From QHCA01 sp038237645 (GTDB taxonomy: Bacteria; Actinomycetota; Actinomycetes; Mycobacteriales; QHCA01): a DNA stretch of 64,000 nt. Below, in pieces: positions 33,601 to 42,236 of this stretch. Made by a program: the position numbers and the translations under genes. How positions within the stretch are numbered: position 1 is the stretch's first letter; each line of letters opens with the position of its first letter. The stretch lies in contig JBBRYN010000001.1 in the NCBI GenBank assembly GCA_038237645.1, positions 62,001-126,000 on the forward strand. Direction: 5' to 3'. The notes below the pieces were generated by a model. The model did not search any database. It worked only from the letters and a program-made list of their open reading frames with translations, and was not told the DNA's origin.

Positions 33601-34522
33601 CGACCAGTGGTCCCGGGGCGTGCGGCGGTCTGCTCGGGCGACGGCACCGCGTCTGGCAGGCAAGGGCCGCCGCAAGGCCGGCGGCAGCGGCGAGCGGAGC
33701 GGCTCACCCACAGACGATCCGATCCGCAGCCAGGCAGCCGGTCAGTCTCAGGCCGCGGCCGTGCCGGAGCCGGTTGACGTCCAGCTGATCCTCGACCTCG
33801 GTGACGACCCGGGGCACACCAGCCTGTCCGGGCTACCTGAGATGACCGGTGCCGAGCGGGTACGCGCCGAGCTCGACGTGCTCGGCCTCGACGCGAGCCA
33901 GCACATCGTGGATTTCTACGAGCCGTTCTTCGCCGCGGTCGGAATTACCCGGTCGCGGGATCTGCTCGGCTGTCGCAGCAAGGCCGAAGTGCTGGTCGCG
34001 GGAGTCAAGGTCGCCACCCAGACGCCACCGGTCAGGTCTGGCCGGCGGGTCGTTTTCGTCACCCTCGACGACGCCACCGGGCCGGTCGACGCGACGTTCT
34101 TCGAGGATGCCCAAGTCGGCTATGCCAGCACTCTTTTTCACTGCTGGCTGCTGGTCATCCGCGGTGAGGTTCGGCGGACGGGCCGGCGCGGGGTGTCGAT
34201 CCGGGCGACCGGCTGCTGGGAACTCCCCGCGTTGCGGGACGCATGGGAGTGCGGCGGCCTGGCGGCGGTCGCCGCGGCGATGCGGGCCCCTGCCGTGCTC
34301 ACCGAGGAAGCGGTCCACGGCGCCGCCGAGAGCAGATCGGGCCGCCCCGTGACGACCCGGCCGCCGGGAGCCGGCCATGACGGTCCGGCCGGCCGCGCCG
34401 TGCTGGTCTCGGCCACCGGTTTCCGGCTCTCGCCATATGCCGACATCAAGCCACCTGGTGAAGCATCCCAGGGGGCGCCGCGCAAGCTGTGGCATTCCAG
34501 CCCGGGGAGTTCCGGTGGATGA
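30677..34522 (+). CDS. dnaE2: error-prone DNA polymerase III alpha (DnaE2/ImuC-like)
   Basis: 1281 residues. PHP domain at the N-terminus (FVHLHVASGYSLRHGASSP, ALTDRDGVYGAVKF), catalytic C-family aspartates in LPDIDIDVE (437-443), ARGSGAGSLVTYLLGISDVDPIRY upstream of it, FGFCKAHAAAFALPTYQSAWLKA, and a C-terminal OB-fold. It is longer than typical because of two low-complexity insertions (four PGSTAA copies near residue 76-100, and two RASSEDPG copies near 868). The role would be damage-induced translesion synthesis, consistent with the upstream LexA box and the downstream dinB. GTG start overlaps the HEPN stop. Confidence 0.9.
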   Translation: MRSALADPFVHLHVASGYSLRHGASSPRVLAERAAEHGMDSLALTDRDGVYGAVKFVIACRSVGVRPLLGVDLAVAPGSTAAPGSTAAPGSTAAPGSTARRTPARGGAEVDPRLPRVTLLAQDGRGWASLCRLISATHLAGERSRPVTSLDLIASHAAGLFVLLGPASELGRAVAAHRPDLARAVLARWRAVLPAEDLLVEIVSHRGRGDTGRAAALLGFAAATSLPAMLTNAVRFADRANAPIADVLDSARRLVPLGARSVDRVNAEGYLKSGKEMAVAAYEVCGPDRDAADRLLARTRHVADRCAVDPRTDMGIGEVHFPELGGAGANGAAGAARAVLRARCEAGLGRRVMAPTAEVQERLDHELGIIDGLGYPSYFLTVADIADLIRSLGVRCAARGSGAGSLVTYLLGISDVDPIRYRLLMERFLSPLRQALPDIDIDVESARRTEVYEAVLARFGAQRCTCVSMMDTYRARHAIRDVGAALGLPPGEIDAVAKAFPHIRANQLHQALHDLPELRASGLGEARLSLLFTLAERLDGLPRHIALHPCGVLLSDKTLLDRTPVEASYLGFPMSQFDKDDVEELGFLKLDLLGIRMQSAMAHAIDEVQRVDGERIDIDAVPRDDPTTFALVRSTRLLGCFQIESPGQRELIGKFGPETFDDLIVDISLFRPGPVKSDMVTPFLEARQGWRPPSYFHDDVRPALEQTCGVVVFHEQVLEIVAVLTGCSLAEADEVRRALGDKDGQEEVRVWFRPLVLARGYDLATVDRAWEILRAFGSFGFCKAHAAAFALPTYQSAWLKAHHPAAFLAGVLTHDPGMYPKRLILDDARQFGIAVLGLDVNVSESTYRMERVGDFDEPPSGIPARPPRASSEDPGRSSRASSEDPGWPNSRCHGIRLSLADVRGISAAEIARIVAGRPYHCLADFWHRAAVSRPIAERLVVAGGFDTLYGIGTSLTVRRQGQVTRRDLLLQVAELDQWSRGVRRSARATAPRLAGKGRRKAGGSGERSGSPTDDPIRSQAAGQSQAAAVPEPVDVQLILDLGDDPGHTSLSGLPEMTGAERVRAELDVLGLDASQHIVDFYEPFFAAVGITRSRDLLGCRSKAEVLVAGVKVATQTPPVRSGRRVVFVTLDDATGPVDATFFEDAQVGYASTLFHCWLLVIRGEVRRTGRRGVSIRATGCWELPALRDAWECGGLAAVAAAMRAPAVLTEEAVHGAAESRSGRPVTTRPPGAGHDGPAGRAVLVSATGFRLSPYADIKPPGEASQGAPRKLWHSSPGSSGG
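30902..30973 (+). repeat. four 18-bp tandem repeats inside dnaE2 (PGSTAA)
   Basis: Unit GCACCGGGAAGCACCGCA repeated at 30902, 30920, 30938 and 30956, the last with one final-base change. It encodes four near-identical Pro-Gly-Ser-Thr-Ala-Ala blocks within the PHP domain region and preserves frame. Confidence 0.92.
33278..33333 (+). repeat. 33-bp direct repeat inside dnaE2 (RASSEDPG)
   Basis: CGGGCGAGTTCCGAGGACCC and three following bases recur at 33278-33300 and 33311-33333, a 33-base period that keeps frame. It encodes two RASSEDPG blocks in a linker between polymerase core and C-terminal domains. Confidence 0.88.
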
Positions 34523-34597
34523 CCCTGCGCCGCCGATACGCTCGCGGGACGGGTTCGCCGACGACGGCGGCACGGGTCCAGCGCGAGGAGACACTCA

Positions 34598-35341
34598 GTG
34601 GCAGATCCCGGCAGGGCGCATACCGCTCCGCGCACTGCTGTTGTATGGACGGTGCTGCGAGCCGAGCTCGACCGCCATCCTGACGCCTCGCTGCGGGTGC
34701 TCGACGTCGGTGGCGGAAGCGGACAGTTCGCGGTGCCATTGGCCGAGCTCGGCCACCAGGTCACCGTTGTCGACGCCAGCCCCGACGCGCTCGCTGCCCT
34801 GGAGCGCCGGGCCGCCGAGCGGGGGGTGGCTGCGCGCATCACCGGTGTCCAGGGTGATGCCGACACGGTCCTGCAGGTCGTCGGGGCGTTCAGTCAAGAC
34901 CTCGTGCTGTGCCACAGCCTGCTCGAGGTCGTCGACGAGCCGGCCGCCGCACTCGACCCGATCGCCCAAACGATGCGCCCAGGCGGGTGTGCCAGCGTGC
35001 TCGTGGCCAACCGCAACGCCGTGGTGTTGTCGCGGGCGCTCGGCGGCCATCTTGCCGACGCGGTCCGGGCCATGCACGACCCGGCCGGGCGGTGGGGTGA
35101 CGGCGATGCGGCACTTCGTCGCTACGACCTGCCTGAGGCAACCGCGCTGCTGGCTGCGGCCGGCCTGGTCATCGAGGCGGTGCATGGTGTGCGTGTCGTC
35201 GCCGACCTGGTGCCAGGCGTCCTCGCCGACGCGGAGACCGGTGGCCTCAAGGCCCTTCTCGAGCTGGAGCTGGCGGCCGCCGGCCGGTCGCCCTTCCGCG
35301 ACATCGCCACCCAACTTCACCTGCTCGCCCGCCGGGGCTGA
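34598..35341 (+). CDS. class I SAM-dependent methyltransferase
   Basis: 247 residues. SAM motif I LRVLDVGGGSGQFAVPLAELGHQVTVVDASP, motif post-I acidic residue in the same segment, VLCHSLLEVVDEP (motif II) and a CmoA/SmtA-like C-terminus. The substrate is unknown. It lies between dnaE2 (75 bases upstream) and dinB (24 bases downstream) on the same strand, so it may be transcribed with the damage cassette. Confidence 0.8.
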   Translation: MADPGRAHTAPRTAVVWTVLRAELDRHPDASLRVLDVGGGSGQFAVPLAELGHQVTVVDASPDALAALERRAAERGVAARITGVQGDADTVLQVVGAFSQDLVLCHSLLEVVDEPAAALDPIAQTMRPGGCASVLVANRNAVVLSRALGGHLADAVRAMHDPAGRWGDGDAALRRYDLPEATALLAAAGLVIEAVHGVRVVADLVPGVLADAETGGLKALLELELAAAGRSPFRDIATQLHLLARRG

Positions 35342-35365
35342 TGTGACGGCGGCCGGAGAGGTCTG

Positions 35366-36673
35366 GTGAGTCGCTCCGCCCCCCCGCCGGTCGGTCCGGC
35401 CCCGGGCCCGGCCGCAGATGACACGGCCTGCACGATCCTGCACGTCGACATGGACGCGTTTTATGCCAGCGTCGAGCTGCGCCGCCGTCCCGATCTGCGA
35501 GGCAGGCCGGTGATCGTGGGTGGCAACGGTTCGCGGGGAGTTGTCCTGTCCGCGACCTACGAGGCGCGGGCGTTCGGCGTGCGTAGTGCCATGCCGGTGA
35601 TGCGAGCCCGCCGGCTGTGCCCGCAAGCCACGATGGTGCGCCCGGACTTCGCCGCCTATACCCAGGCCTCCCGCGGGGTGATGGAGGTGTTCCGATCGAT
35701 CACGCCGTTGTTCGAACCGCTGTCCCTGGACGAGGCGTTCCTCGATGTGAGCGGCACCCGGCGGCGGCTCGGCCGGCCGGTGGCTATTGCGGAGTTGATC
35801 CGCGGCCGCATCGCCGATGAGCAGGACATCACCTGCTCGGTGGGCGTAGCGACGACGAAGTTCGTCGCCAAGCTCGCCTCGGCCCGCTGCAAACCGGATG
35901 GCCTGCTCGTCGTGCCCGCGGGCGGCGTGGTGGGCTTCCTGCATCCCTTACCCGTGGGTGCCTTGTGGGGGGTGGGGGAGCGGACGGAGGAATTACTGCT
36001 GCGGCTGGGGCTCAAGACCGTCGGCGATATCGCCAACGCTGCGGTGGCCACCCTGCGCCGGGCGCTCGGCGACGCAGCCGGAGCGCACCTGCATGCACTG
36101 GCCTGGGGCCGCGACGAGCGCACTGTCGTGCCGCACGAGCCCGACAAGAGCATCGGTGCCGAAGAAACTTTCAGCACCGATGTCGATGATCCTGAGGTCA
36201 TCCGGCGGGAGCTGCTGCGCCTGGCCGAGCGCACCGCTGCCCGACTACGTCTTAGTGACCAGGTCGGGCGAACGGTGAGCATCAAGGTGCGTTTCGCCGA
36301 TTTCACCACGATCACCCGCTCCCGGACCCTTGACGTCCCGACCGACGTCGGGCGGGAGATCTATGGCACGGCACGGTCGTTGTTCGACGCGTTGGGATTG
36401 CAACGCGCCCGGTTGCGCCTGGTCGGGGTGCGGGTTGAGGGGATCCTGCCGGGGTCGACCACCGCTCAGCAGCTGTTGCTGGGGGCTCCTGAGCACGGCT
36501 GGCGGGAGGCGGAGCAGGCGGTCGACCGGGCAGCCCGGCGATTCGGCGACGGCGCGGTCCAGCCGGCCGCCCTGGTCGATCCGACCGACCATCGGGCCGG
36601 GCAACCCGCTGCCCGGGCTGGTGCGCCCGTGAGAATGCGGGCGCTCGACCACGATTCCGGGCCGATCGGTTGA
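35366..36673 (+). CDS. dinB: Y-family DNA polymerase IV
   Basis: 435 residues. Canonical DinB residues: ILHVDMDAFYASVELRRRPDLRG with the first catalytic Asp, SLDEAFLDV with the Asp-Glu pair, then SVGVATTKFVAKLASARCKPDGL, GVGERTEELLLRLGLKTVGDI, KSIGAEETFSTDVDD and the little-finger domain VRFADFTTITRSRTLDVPT. All three acidic catalytic residues are present, unlike the inactive ImuB family. No beta-clamp motif is obvious near the C-terminus. GTG start at 35366. Confidence 0.93.
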   Translation: MSRSAPPPVGPAPGPAADDTACTILHVDMDAFYASVELRRRPDLRGRPVIVGGNGSRGVVLSATYEARAFGVRSAMPVMRARRLCPQATMVRPDFAAYTQASRGVMEVFRSITPLFEPLSLDEAFLDVSGTRRRLGRPVAIAELIRGRIADEQDITCSVGVATTKFVAKLASARCKPDGLLVVPAGGVVGFLHPLPVGALWGVGERTEELLLRLGLKTVGDIANAAVATLRRALGDAAGAHLHALAWGRDERTVVPHEPDKSIGAEETFSTDVDDPEVIRRELLRLAERTAARLRLSDQVGRTVSIKVRFADFTTITRSRTLDVPTDVGREIYGTARSLFDALGLQRARLRLVGVRVEGILPGSTTAQQLLLGAPEHGWREAEQAVDRAARRFGDGAVQPAALVDPTDHRAGQPAARAGAPVRMRALDHDSGPIG

Positions 36674-36776
36674 GCAAATTCTGAGCCTTCACTTTCCGAC
36701 GTGCGAATGCACTCGTAGACTCGGTAGGTACGACTGCGCACTGGGCGCCGCCGACCGTCCGGCAGGGGAGGAGTCC

Positions 36777-37178
36777 GTGCCTCTCTCAGAGCACGAGCAG
36801 CGCCTGCTCGATCAAATCGAGCGCGCGCTGTACGCCGAAGACCCCAAATTCGCCTCGGCCGTGCGCGCCTCCGATCCCCGCAACCGGGCGCGCCGGCGCT
36901 TGTGGCAATCCGGGGTGCTTTTCGTCGTGGGCGTCTCGTTGCTCTTCGCCGGCGTGATCAACAGCCACCTCATCGGTGCTGCCGTCGGCCTGGCCGGCTT
37001 CCTCATCATGTTCGCGGCCGCTGTTTTCGCCGCCACGAGCTGGAAGCGGATGAACGGTCGCGAGCCACTGCGCGTCGTCGGCAGCGACCGCCCCGGCCGG
37101 ACGCGGGCGCGCAAGCCCTCGCTGCTCGACCGGATGGAGCAGCGCTGGCGGGGCCGCGACGAGAATCGCGGTCGCTGA
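36777..37178 (+). CDS. DUF3040 membrane protein
   Basis: 133 residues: PLSEHEQRLLDQIERALYAEDPKFASAVR then two membrane helices (GVLFVVGVSLLFAGVI and GLAGFLIMFAAAVFAAT) and a basic tail. This is the typical actinobacterial DUF3040 protein, of unknown function, usually near dinB/mraZ. GTG start at 36777 follows GGGGAGGAG, a strong ribosome site. A TAGACT -10-like hexamer lies at 36716-36721. Confidence 0.87.
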   Translation: MPLSEHEQRLLDQIERALYAEDPKFASAVRASDPRNRARRRLWQSGVLFVVGVSLLFAGVINSHLIGAAVGLAGFLIMFAAAVFAATSWKRMNGREPLRVVGSDRPGRTRARKPSLLDRMEQRWRGRDENRGR

Positions 37179-37223
37179 CCACTCGTCGTCGCTCCGCCCG
37201 GCACGTCAGCCAAGCCACGCGGA

Positions 37224-39641
37224 TCAACCAGGAGGGTGCGGACGGAGGCGGCGCAGCACTCCCCGGCGCCCGCGTGTCAGGGCCGCGTCCACCTGGTCGA
37301 GCACATCGGCGATCCCCTTCCCGCTGCGCTGGCCGGCGAAGCGGATCGCCGAAGGGGGGAGCGCCCGTGCCCGCAGGCCCGCCCGCCGGGTGGCGCCGTG
37401 GCGCATCGCCCGGCGCAGTTGACCGACCGTGCCGGCCAGGCCGTCGGCTGACGGCGGCCGGGTCGAGTAGCGAGCCTGTTCCTCTGCCCTGGCCAGCCGG
37501 CGAAGCGCCGCGGCGGAAGCGTCGTCAAGGCCGGTGTCACGCGACAAACATTCGGCCGTAATCCGCGGGGTCTGCGCCTCGTCCGTGACATGGCCCAGGT
37601 CGTAGGCGCTGGCCAGCACCTCGTCCCAGGCGGCGTTGACCGCCAGCCGCGGGTCACTGCCGGACACCTCGCGCAGCCGCCTGCGCCGGCCCACCACCCG
37701 GAGGGCCGCTGGCGCGATGCACAGGAGTGCGCCCAGCAGGCCAGCAGATGCCCATTGTCCGGTGCGGTCCGGCGGGACCGCCGGCGTGATCGGCGCCGGC
37801 AGCGGTAGCGCGGTGTCCGACCGCCCTTCCCGGTCCTCGTGTGCCCCGACCTGGTGCGTCTTGTTGGTCTCGCCCGCCCCGGCCCCGCTCGGGTGATCCG
37901 GGGAGTCTCCGTCCGTCGCCGCGCTCGGCGCCGTGTAGGGCAGGATCGTGGCCCGGCCGGCGCCGCCCAGCGGGGTCGGATCCCAGGCGATCCAGCCAAC
38001 GTTGGAGAAGTAGATCTCCACCCATGCGTGCGCATCGCTCGTCGTGACCGACCAGTAGCCCTTCTTTCGCTGACCCTTCGTGTAGCCGATCGCGACCCTT
38101 GCCGGCAGCTCCGCGTATCGGGCCATCGCCGCCATCGCGGACGCGTACTGCTCGCAGTAACCGGCCTTGCTGTCGAGGAACTCCAGCAGGGCGCCGCCGC
38201 CGTTGCCGGGCGCAGTGCTGGTGGTGTATCGGAAGGGCTGCTTGCCGTCACGGAAGTAGTTGTAGAGCGCGAGCGCCCTTTCGTAGGGCGTGTTCCGCTG
38301 AGCGACGATGGCTTCGACCCGTTTCTTGATCTCCGGCCCGTCCGCGATGTCCGGCGTACTTCGATAGGCGGCCTGAGGGTCGGCGCTCCCCATCTCGTCA
38401 CTGGCCTGCTTGAGCAGATCCGTCAACCGTGGGCTGAATCGATCGGGCGTGACGGACTGGAAGGAGTACTGCAGGTCCCTGGTGTTGGTCCGGCCGCTGA
38501 AGACGGTGCCACTGCGGGGGTCATAGCGCCAGTCGCCGTGGACGCTGACCCTCGTCGGAGTCGAATACACCGGCAGGTATTGCGACGTGCCCAGGCCGCG
38601 CACCTGCACCGACGTCTTGAACCTGACCTGCGGGACGGCACGGCCGATGCCCGCAACGGGCAGCCCGCCGCTCACCGGGCGGGTCGGCGAGGAGGTCAGC
38701 GGCGTCTGCTTCCACCCGCCGCCGGTGAACCGGTCGAGCGTCGTCACGCGCAGGTAAAAGGGCTGCGGATCGTCGGTGCGGACGCGGAGCAGCTCGATCG
38801 GGGTCAGGCGGGTCAACTGCCCACGCAGCGCAGTGATCGGATTCAGGGCGGCGGAGTAGCCGCCCGGCCCCGAGCCGACGCCCTGGCCGCTGGCCAATCC
38901 GGCCAGGCCGCCGGTGTGCACAAAGGGAATGACCACCGGCACCACGACGGCGATTCCGATCGCGGCCACCCCGATACGCCGGCCGACGGCAGTGATCGGG
39001 GAGGGTTCGAACGGGTCCGGCCGCCAGCCGTCGCCTTCGGTGGAGTGTTCGGTGAACGGGCGCCCCCATCGGGTGACGCGATCCCTGCCCTCGGCCAGCA
39101 GGAGGACGACGTATCCGGTGGCGCCCACGGCGAAGGGCAGCCAGCCGATGCCGTCGCGGGCCACGGCGACCGGCACCGCGAACATGGCGAGCAGCGGGAG
39201 ACCGGCCAATGCCGCCCGTCGCATGCTCACCGTCAGGGCATCGATGACGATGGCTGCCGAACCCACGCCCAGCACGGTCAACAGCAGCAGGCCGCGATGT
39301 GGTGGGACAGGCACAGCGAGCTGGACGACGTCACTGGCGGCGGCATTGATCAATTGGCGCAGGGCGCCGAACGTGCCGGCTGTCGGTACGGCGCCGAGGA
39401 TCTCCGAGCCGTTGCCGAAGAGGGCACAAATCAGCAGCCCGAGTGCACCCAGGTTGACCAGCGGCACCAGGCCGTCCGGGGCTGACAGCCGGCGGACGGC
39501 CAGGCTGGTTCCGGTGATCGTGACCACGGTGAGGATCGCGTAACCGAGCCACGCCCAGGTGTCGAACAACGGCGCAAGGGGGGCGGTGCCCAGCAGGGTG
39601 GCGACGCCGCACGTAGCGGCGAGCTGGAGCCGGCTGCTCAC
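37224..39641 (-). CDS. TgpA-type transglutaminase-like membrane protein
   Basis: 805 residues. N-terminal six to seven membrane helices (about 1-240), then a large extracytoplasmic part with the transglutaminase triad: Cys in KAGYCEQYASAMAAMARYAELPARVAIGYTKG, His in SDAHAWVEIYF and Asp in WDPTP. One more membrane helix and a DUF4129-like C-terminal tail follow. It forms a conserved trio with DUF58 and MoxR, whose role in actinobacteria is not settled. GTG at 39641 overlaps the DUF58 stop. Confidence 0.85.
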   Translation of the reverse strand: MSSRLQLAATCGVATLLGTAPLAPLFDTWAWLGYAILTVVTITGTSLAVRRLSAPDGLVPLVNLGALGLLICALFGNGSEILGAVPTAGTFGALRQLINAAASDVVQLAVPVPPHRGLLLLTVLGVGSAAIVIDALTVSMRRAALAGLPLLAMFAVPVAVARDGIGWLPFAVGATGYVVLLLAEGRDRVTRWGRPFTEHSTEGDGWRPDPFEPSPITAVGRRIGVAAIGIAVVVPVVIPFVHTGGLAGLASGQGVGSGPGGYSAALNPITALRGQLTRLTPIELLRVRTDDPQPFYLRVTTLDRFTGGGWKQTPLTSSPTRPVSGGLPVAGIGRAVPQVRFKTSVQVRGLGTSQYLPVYSTPTRVSVHGDWRYDPRSGTVFSGRTNTRDLQYSFQSVTPDRFSPRLTDLLKQASDEMGSADPQAAYRSTPDIADGPEIKKRVEAIVAQRNTPYERALALYNYFRDGKQPFRYTTSTAPGNGGGALLEFLDSKAGYCEQYASAMAAMARYAELPARVAIGYTKGQRKKGYWSVTTSDAHAWVEIYFSNVGWIAWDPTPLGGAGRATILPYTAPSAATDGDSPDHPSGAGAGETNKTHQVGAHEDREGRSDTALPLPAPITPAVPPDRTGQWASAGLLGALLCIAPAALRVVGRRRRLREVSGSDPRLAVNAAWDEVLASAYDLGHVTDEAQTPRITAECLSRDTGLDDASAAALRRLARAEEQARYSTRPPSADGLAGTVGQLRRAMRHGATRRAGLRARALPPSAIRFAGQRSGKGIADVLDQVDAALTRGRRGVLRRLRPHPPG

Positions 39642-40912
39642 CGGGCACCCGCCCCGGCCGGCACCTGACCGGACATCGCCACCAGTGGCCAGAGGGTCGA
39701 CAACGACGAGCCATGGCGGGCGACGAGCACCCGCCAGCCGCCCTGTTGCAGGCGGCGTACGACCGCGTCGTAGGCAGCCTTGGACTCGGCCGCCTCGCTC
39801 GGGGGCAGGCCGACCCAGGTGTCGCCGTCGAGCAGCAGCGCGATGCCGAGGGTCGAGTGAGCGAGCGTGCCACCGATCTGCGCCGCGGCGGCGACGTCGA
39901 GCCGGCCGAGGACCGCCACCACGAGTCCCTCGCTGCTGCTGCGGCGGAGTACGTCGACCACCGGCGCCGCGCTGCTGTGGGCGGACAGGCGCACCTCGGA
40001 GAGCTGATCGAGCAGCAGTCCAGCGGTATTGGCCCCGCGCGGTGCGTTGAGGTCGGCGTCGGCTTCGGTGAGGAGTCGCAGCGAGTAGCCCTCCCCGGCC
40101 AGGTGCACGGCGACGCTGGCCGCCGCACTGACCGCCCACTCGAAGCTCGACCCCGGGCCGTCGCCCCGGTGCGCCGCCGCGCGGGTGTCGAGAACCACCG
40201 CCGCGCGGCTCTGCCACGGCTGCTCTTCGCGCCGCACCATCAATTCGCCCACCCTGGCCGTCGATCGCCAGTGCACCTTGCGGAGGTCGTCGCCCTGGCG
40301 GTATTCGCGGGTGGCAGTGTCGTCCTCGCCCTGGATGGAAACCGACCGGGCGTTGCTTTCGCCGCCACCGGCCCAGTCGCCGCCGAGCCGGACGCGCGGC
40401 AACGGGTGGACGACGGGTGAGACGGTGAGGGAGTCGACGCTACTGAACGATCGGGTCAGCTCGACCATGCCGAGCGGATCGGTCAGTTGCACCGACAGCG
40501 GGCCGATGACATACCTGCCCCGGACGTCGGCGCGAACCGGGTAGGTCACGGAACGCTTGCCCCGAGGGCGCACCCGATCGAGCACGAAGCGCGGCCGCCC
40601 CCCCAGCGAGTAGGGCAGGGTGTCTTCCATCAGCAGGACGCCGGTCGGCAGCCGCGAGACGTTTTCCAGGCGCAGCACCACCGTCGCGCGCTGCCCGACA
40701 GGCACCTGCGCCGGTTCGAGCAGGCGGGAGCAGGCCAACCGGTAGCGGGTGCGGGTGACCACGGCGGCGGCGACGAGCGGCAACGCCGCCAAGAACACCG
40801 CCACCCGCATCAGGTCGCGCTCGTGCAACACCAGCGCACATATCGCCGCAGCCGCACCCGCCGCGAGGAAGCAGCGCCCGCGGGTGGTCAGGCCGGACAG
40901 CGCTTCCCGCAC
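39638..40912 (-). CDS. DUF58-domain protein
   Basis: 424 residues. Two N-terminal membrane helices (CFLAAGAAAAICALVLH, VAVFLAALPLVAAAVV), a beta-sandwich region, then the DUF58 signature REYRQGDDLRKVHWRSTARVGELMVRREEQPWQSRAAVVLDTR with a von Willebrand-A-like end. DUF58 proteins partner with MoxR AAA+ ATPases. GTG at 40912 touches the moxR stop by one base. Confidence 0.87.
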   Translation of the reverse strand: MREALSGLTTRGRCFLAAGAAAAICALVLHERDLMRVAVFLAALPLVAAAVVTRTRYRLACSRLLEPAQVPVGQRATVVLRLENVSRLPTGVLLMEDTLPYSLGGRPRFVLDRVRPRGKRSVTYPVRADVRGRYVIGPLSVQLTDPLGMVELTRSFSSVDSLTVSPVVHPLPRVRLGGDWAGGGESNARSVSIQGEDDTATREYRQGDDLRKVHWRSTARVGELMVRREEQPWQSRAAVVLDTRAAAHRGDGPGSSFEWAVSAAASVAVHLAGEGYSLRLLTEADADLNAPRGANTAGLLLDQLSEVRLSAHSSAAPVVDVLRRSSSEGLVVAVLGRLDVAAAAQIGGTLAHSTLGIALLLDGDTWVGLPPSEAAESKAAYDAVVRRLQQGGWRVLVARHGSSLSTLWPLVAMSGQVPAGAGAR

Positions 40913-41907
40913 TAGGACTCCCGGCGGCCGTCTGGCACGGCGACCCGCGCGATGATGTCGCGGACCACGGACGCAGGCGTCCGGTGGGCGATCTGGGCGT
41001 CGGCCGTGGGCAACAGCCGGTGGGCGAGCACGGGACCGGCGAGGTCCTGCAGGTCGTCGGGCAACACGTAGTCCCGGCCGTCGAGGGCGGCGACGGCGCG
41101 CGCGGTGCGAACCAGGTGCAGCGTGGAGCGGGGGGAGGCGCCGAGCCGGAGGTCGCTGGAGCGCCGGGTCGCGCTCACCAGCTCGATGGCATAACGGCGC
41201 AGCGCGTCGGAGATGTGCACGGCCTGGGCGGTGCGGATCAAGTGGCGCACCTCGCGGGCGTCGGAGACCGGACGAAGGTCGTCGAGGGGGTCGGTCCGGC
41301 CGTGCGCGTCGATCATCTCCAGCTCGGCGGCCGCATCGGGATAGCCCATGGCGAGGCGGGCCGTGAATCGGTCGCGCTGCGCCTCCGGCAGTGGATAGGT
41401 GCCCTCCATCTCGATGGGGTTCTGCGTGGCGATCACCATGAAGGGCGACTGCAGCTCGTAGGTGATGCCGTCGACGGTGACCTGTCGCTCCTCCATGCAC
41501 TCCAGCAGGGCAGATTGCGTCTTGGGCGACGCCCGGTTGATCTCGTCACCGACGACGAGGTTGGCAAAGACCGCGCCCGGTTTGAACTCGAAGTCGCGGG
41601 TCTCCTGGTTGTAGACCGATACGCCGGTCACGTCGCTCGGCAACAGGTCAGGGGTGAACTGGATCCGGCGAACCGAGCAGTCGATCGACCGGGCCAAGGC
41701 CTTGGCCAACTTGGTCTTGCCGACTCCGGGGACGTCTTCGATGAGCAGGTGGCCCTCGGCGAGCATCACCGCGAGGGCGAGCCGGACGGCTTCTGACTTG
41801 CCCTCGATGACGTGCTCGATGTTCGTCATGATGCGGCCCGCGACCTCGAGCAGCCCGTCGAGGGAGCCCGGGGTCTCGTCGATACCCTCCAGCGCGCGGT
41901 GCGTCAC
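40912..41907 (-). CDS. MoxR-family AAA+ ATPase
   Basis: 331 residues. Walker A DVPGVGKTKLAKALA, Walker B NLVVGDEINRASPKTQSALLECMEERQVTVDG, and sensor 1 IATQNPIEMEGTYPLPEAQRDRF. MoxR ATPases act as chaperones for assembly of partner proteins. GTG at 41907 has GAGGAG (plus 41915-41920) seven bases upstream on its strand, a strong ribosome site that decides the start. It heads the MoxR-DUF58-TgpA operon, divergent from mraZ. Confidence 0.92.
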   Translation of the reverse strand: MTHRALEGIDETPGSLDGLLEVAGRIMTNIEHVIEGKSEAVRLALAVMLAEGHLLIEDVPGVGKTKLAKALARSIDCSVRRIQFTPDLLPSDVTGVSVYNQETRDFEFKPGAVFANLVVGDEINRASPKTQSALLECMEERQVTVDGITYELQSPFMVIATQNPIEMEGTYPLPEAQRDRFTARLAMGYPDAAAELEMIDAHGRTDPLDDLRPVSDAREVRHLIRTAQAVHISDALRRYAIELVSATRRSSDLRLGASPRSTLHLVRTARAVAALDGRDYVLPDDLQDLAGPVLAHRLLPTADAQIAHRTPASVVRDIIARVAVPDGRRES

Positions 41908-42146
41908 CAAACGACTCCTCCTCGACGGCGCAGGCCCGGGCCCGACTCCCACATCGTGCCGCATCTTCGGCGGCACCGCCCCTGCTGGCCGGCAGTCGGC
42001 GATGCGCGGGCCCGGTGACGGGCAGTGTCGGCGGCCACCCGGTGGGAGCCGGGCTCTGAGCCGCGCTTGCACTCGGGTCGTGCGCCGGTCCGACCGTACG
42101 ACCGCTGGGGAGCAGCCACGCACCCAACATGGCGTATCTGCAGTTC

Positions 42147-42186
42147 AGTGGAGCAAAGTGGAGTACGGTGGCGTCCAGTGGAGGAA
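42147..42186 (+). promoter_or_regulatory. MraZ operator, four direct repeats with 10-bp period
   Basis: AGTGGAGCAA, AGTGGAGTAC, GGTGGCGTCC and AGTGGAGGAA begin at 42147, 42157, 42167 and 42177, giving GTGG every 10 bases, one helical turn. MraZ binds arrays of short direct repeats before its own gene in other bacteria. The array lies 51 bases upstream of the mraZ ATG. Confidence 0.8.
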
Positions 42187-42236
42187 ATGATGGCCCGGCC
42201 CGGCGGCCGGCGCAGAAACGGAAGCGGGTGGAAGGG

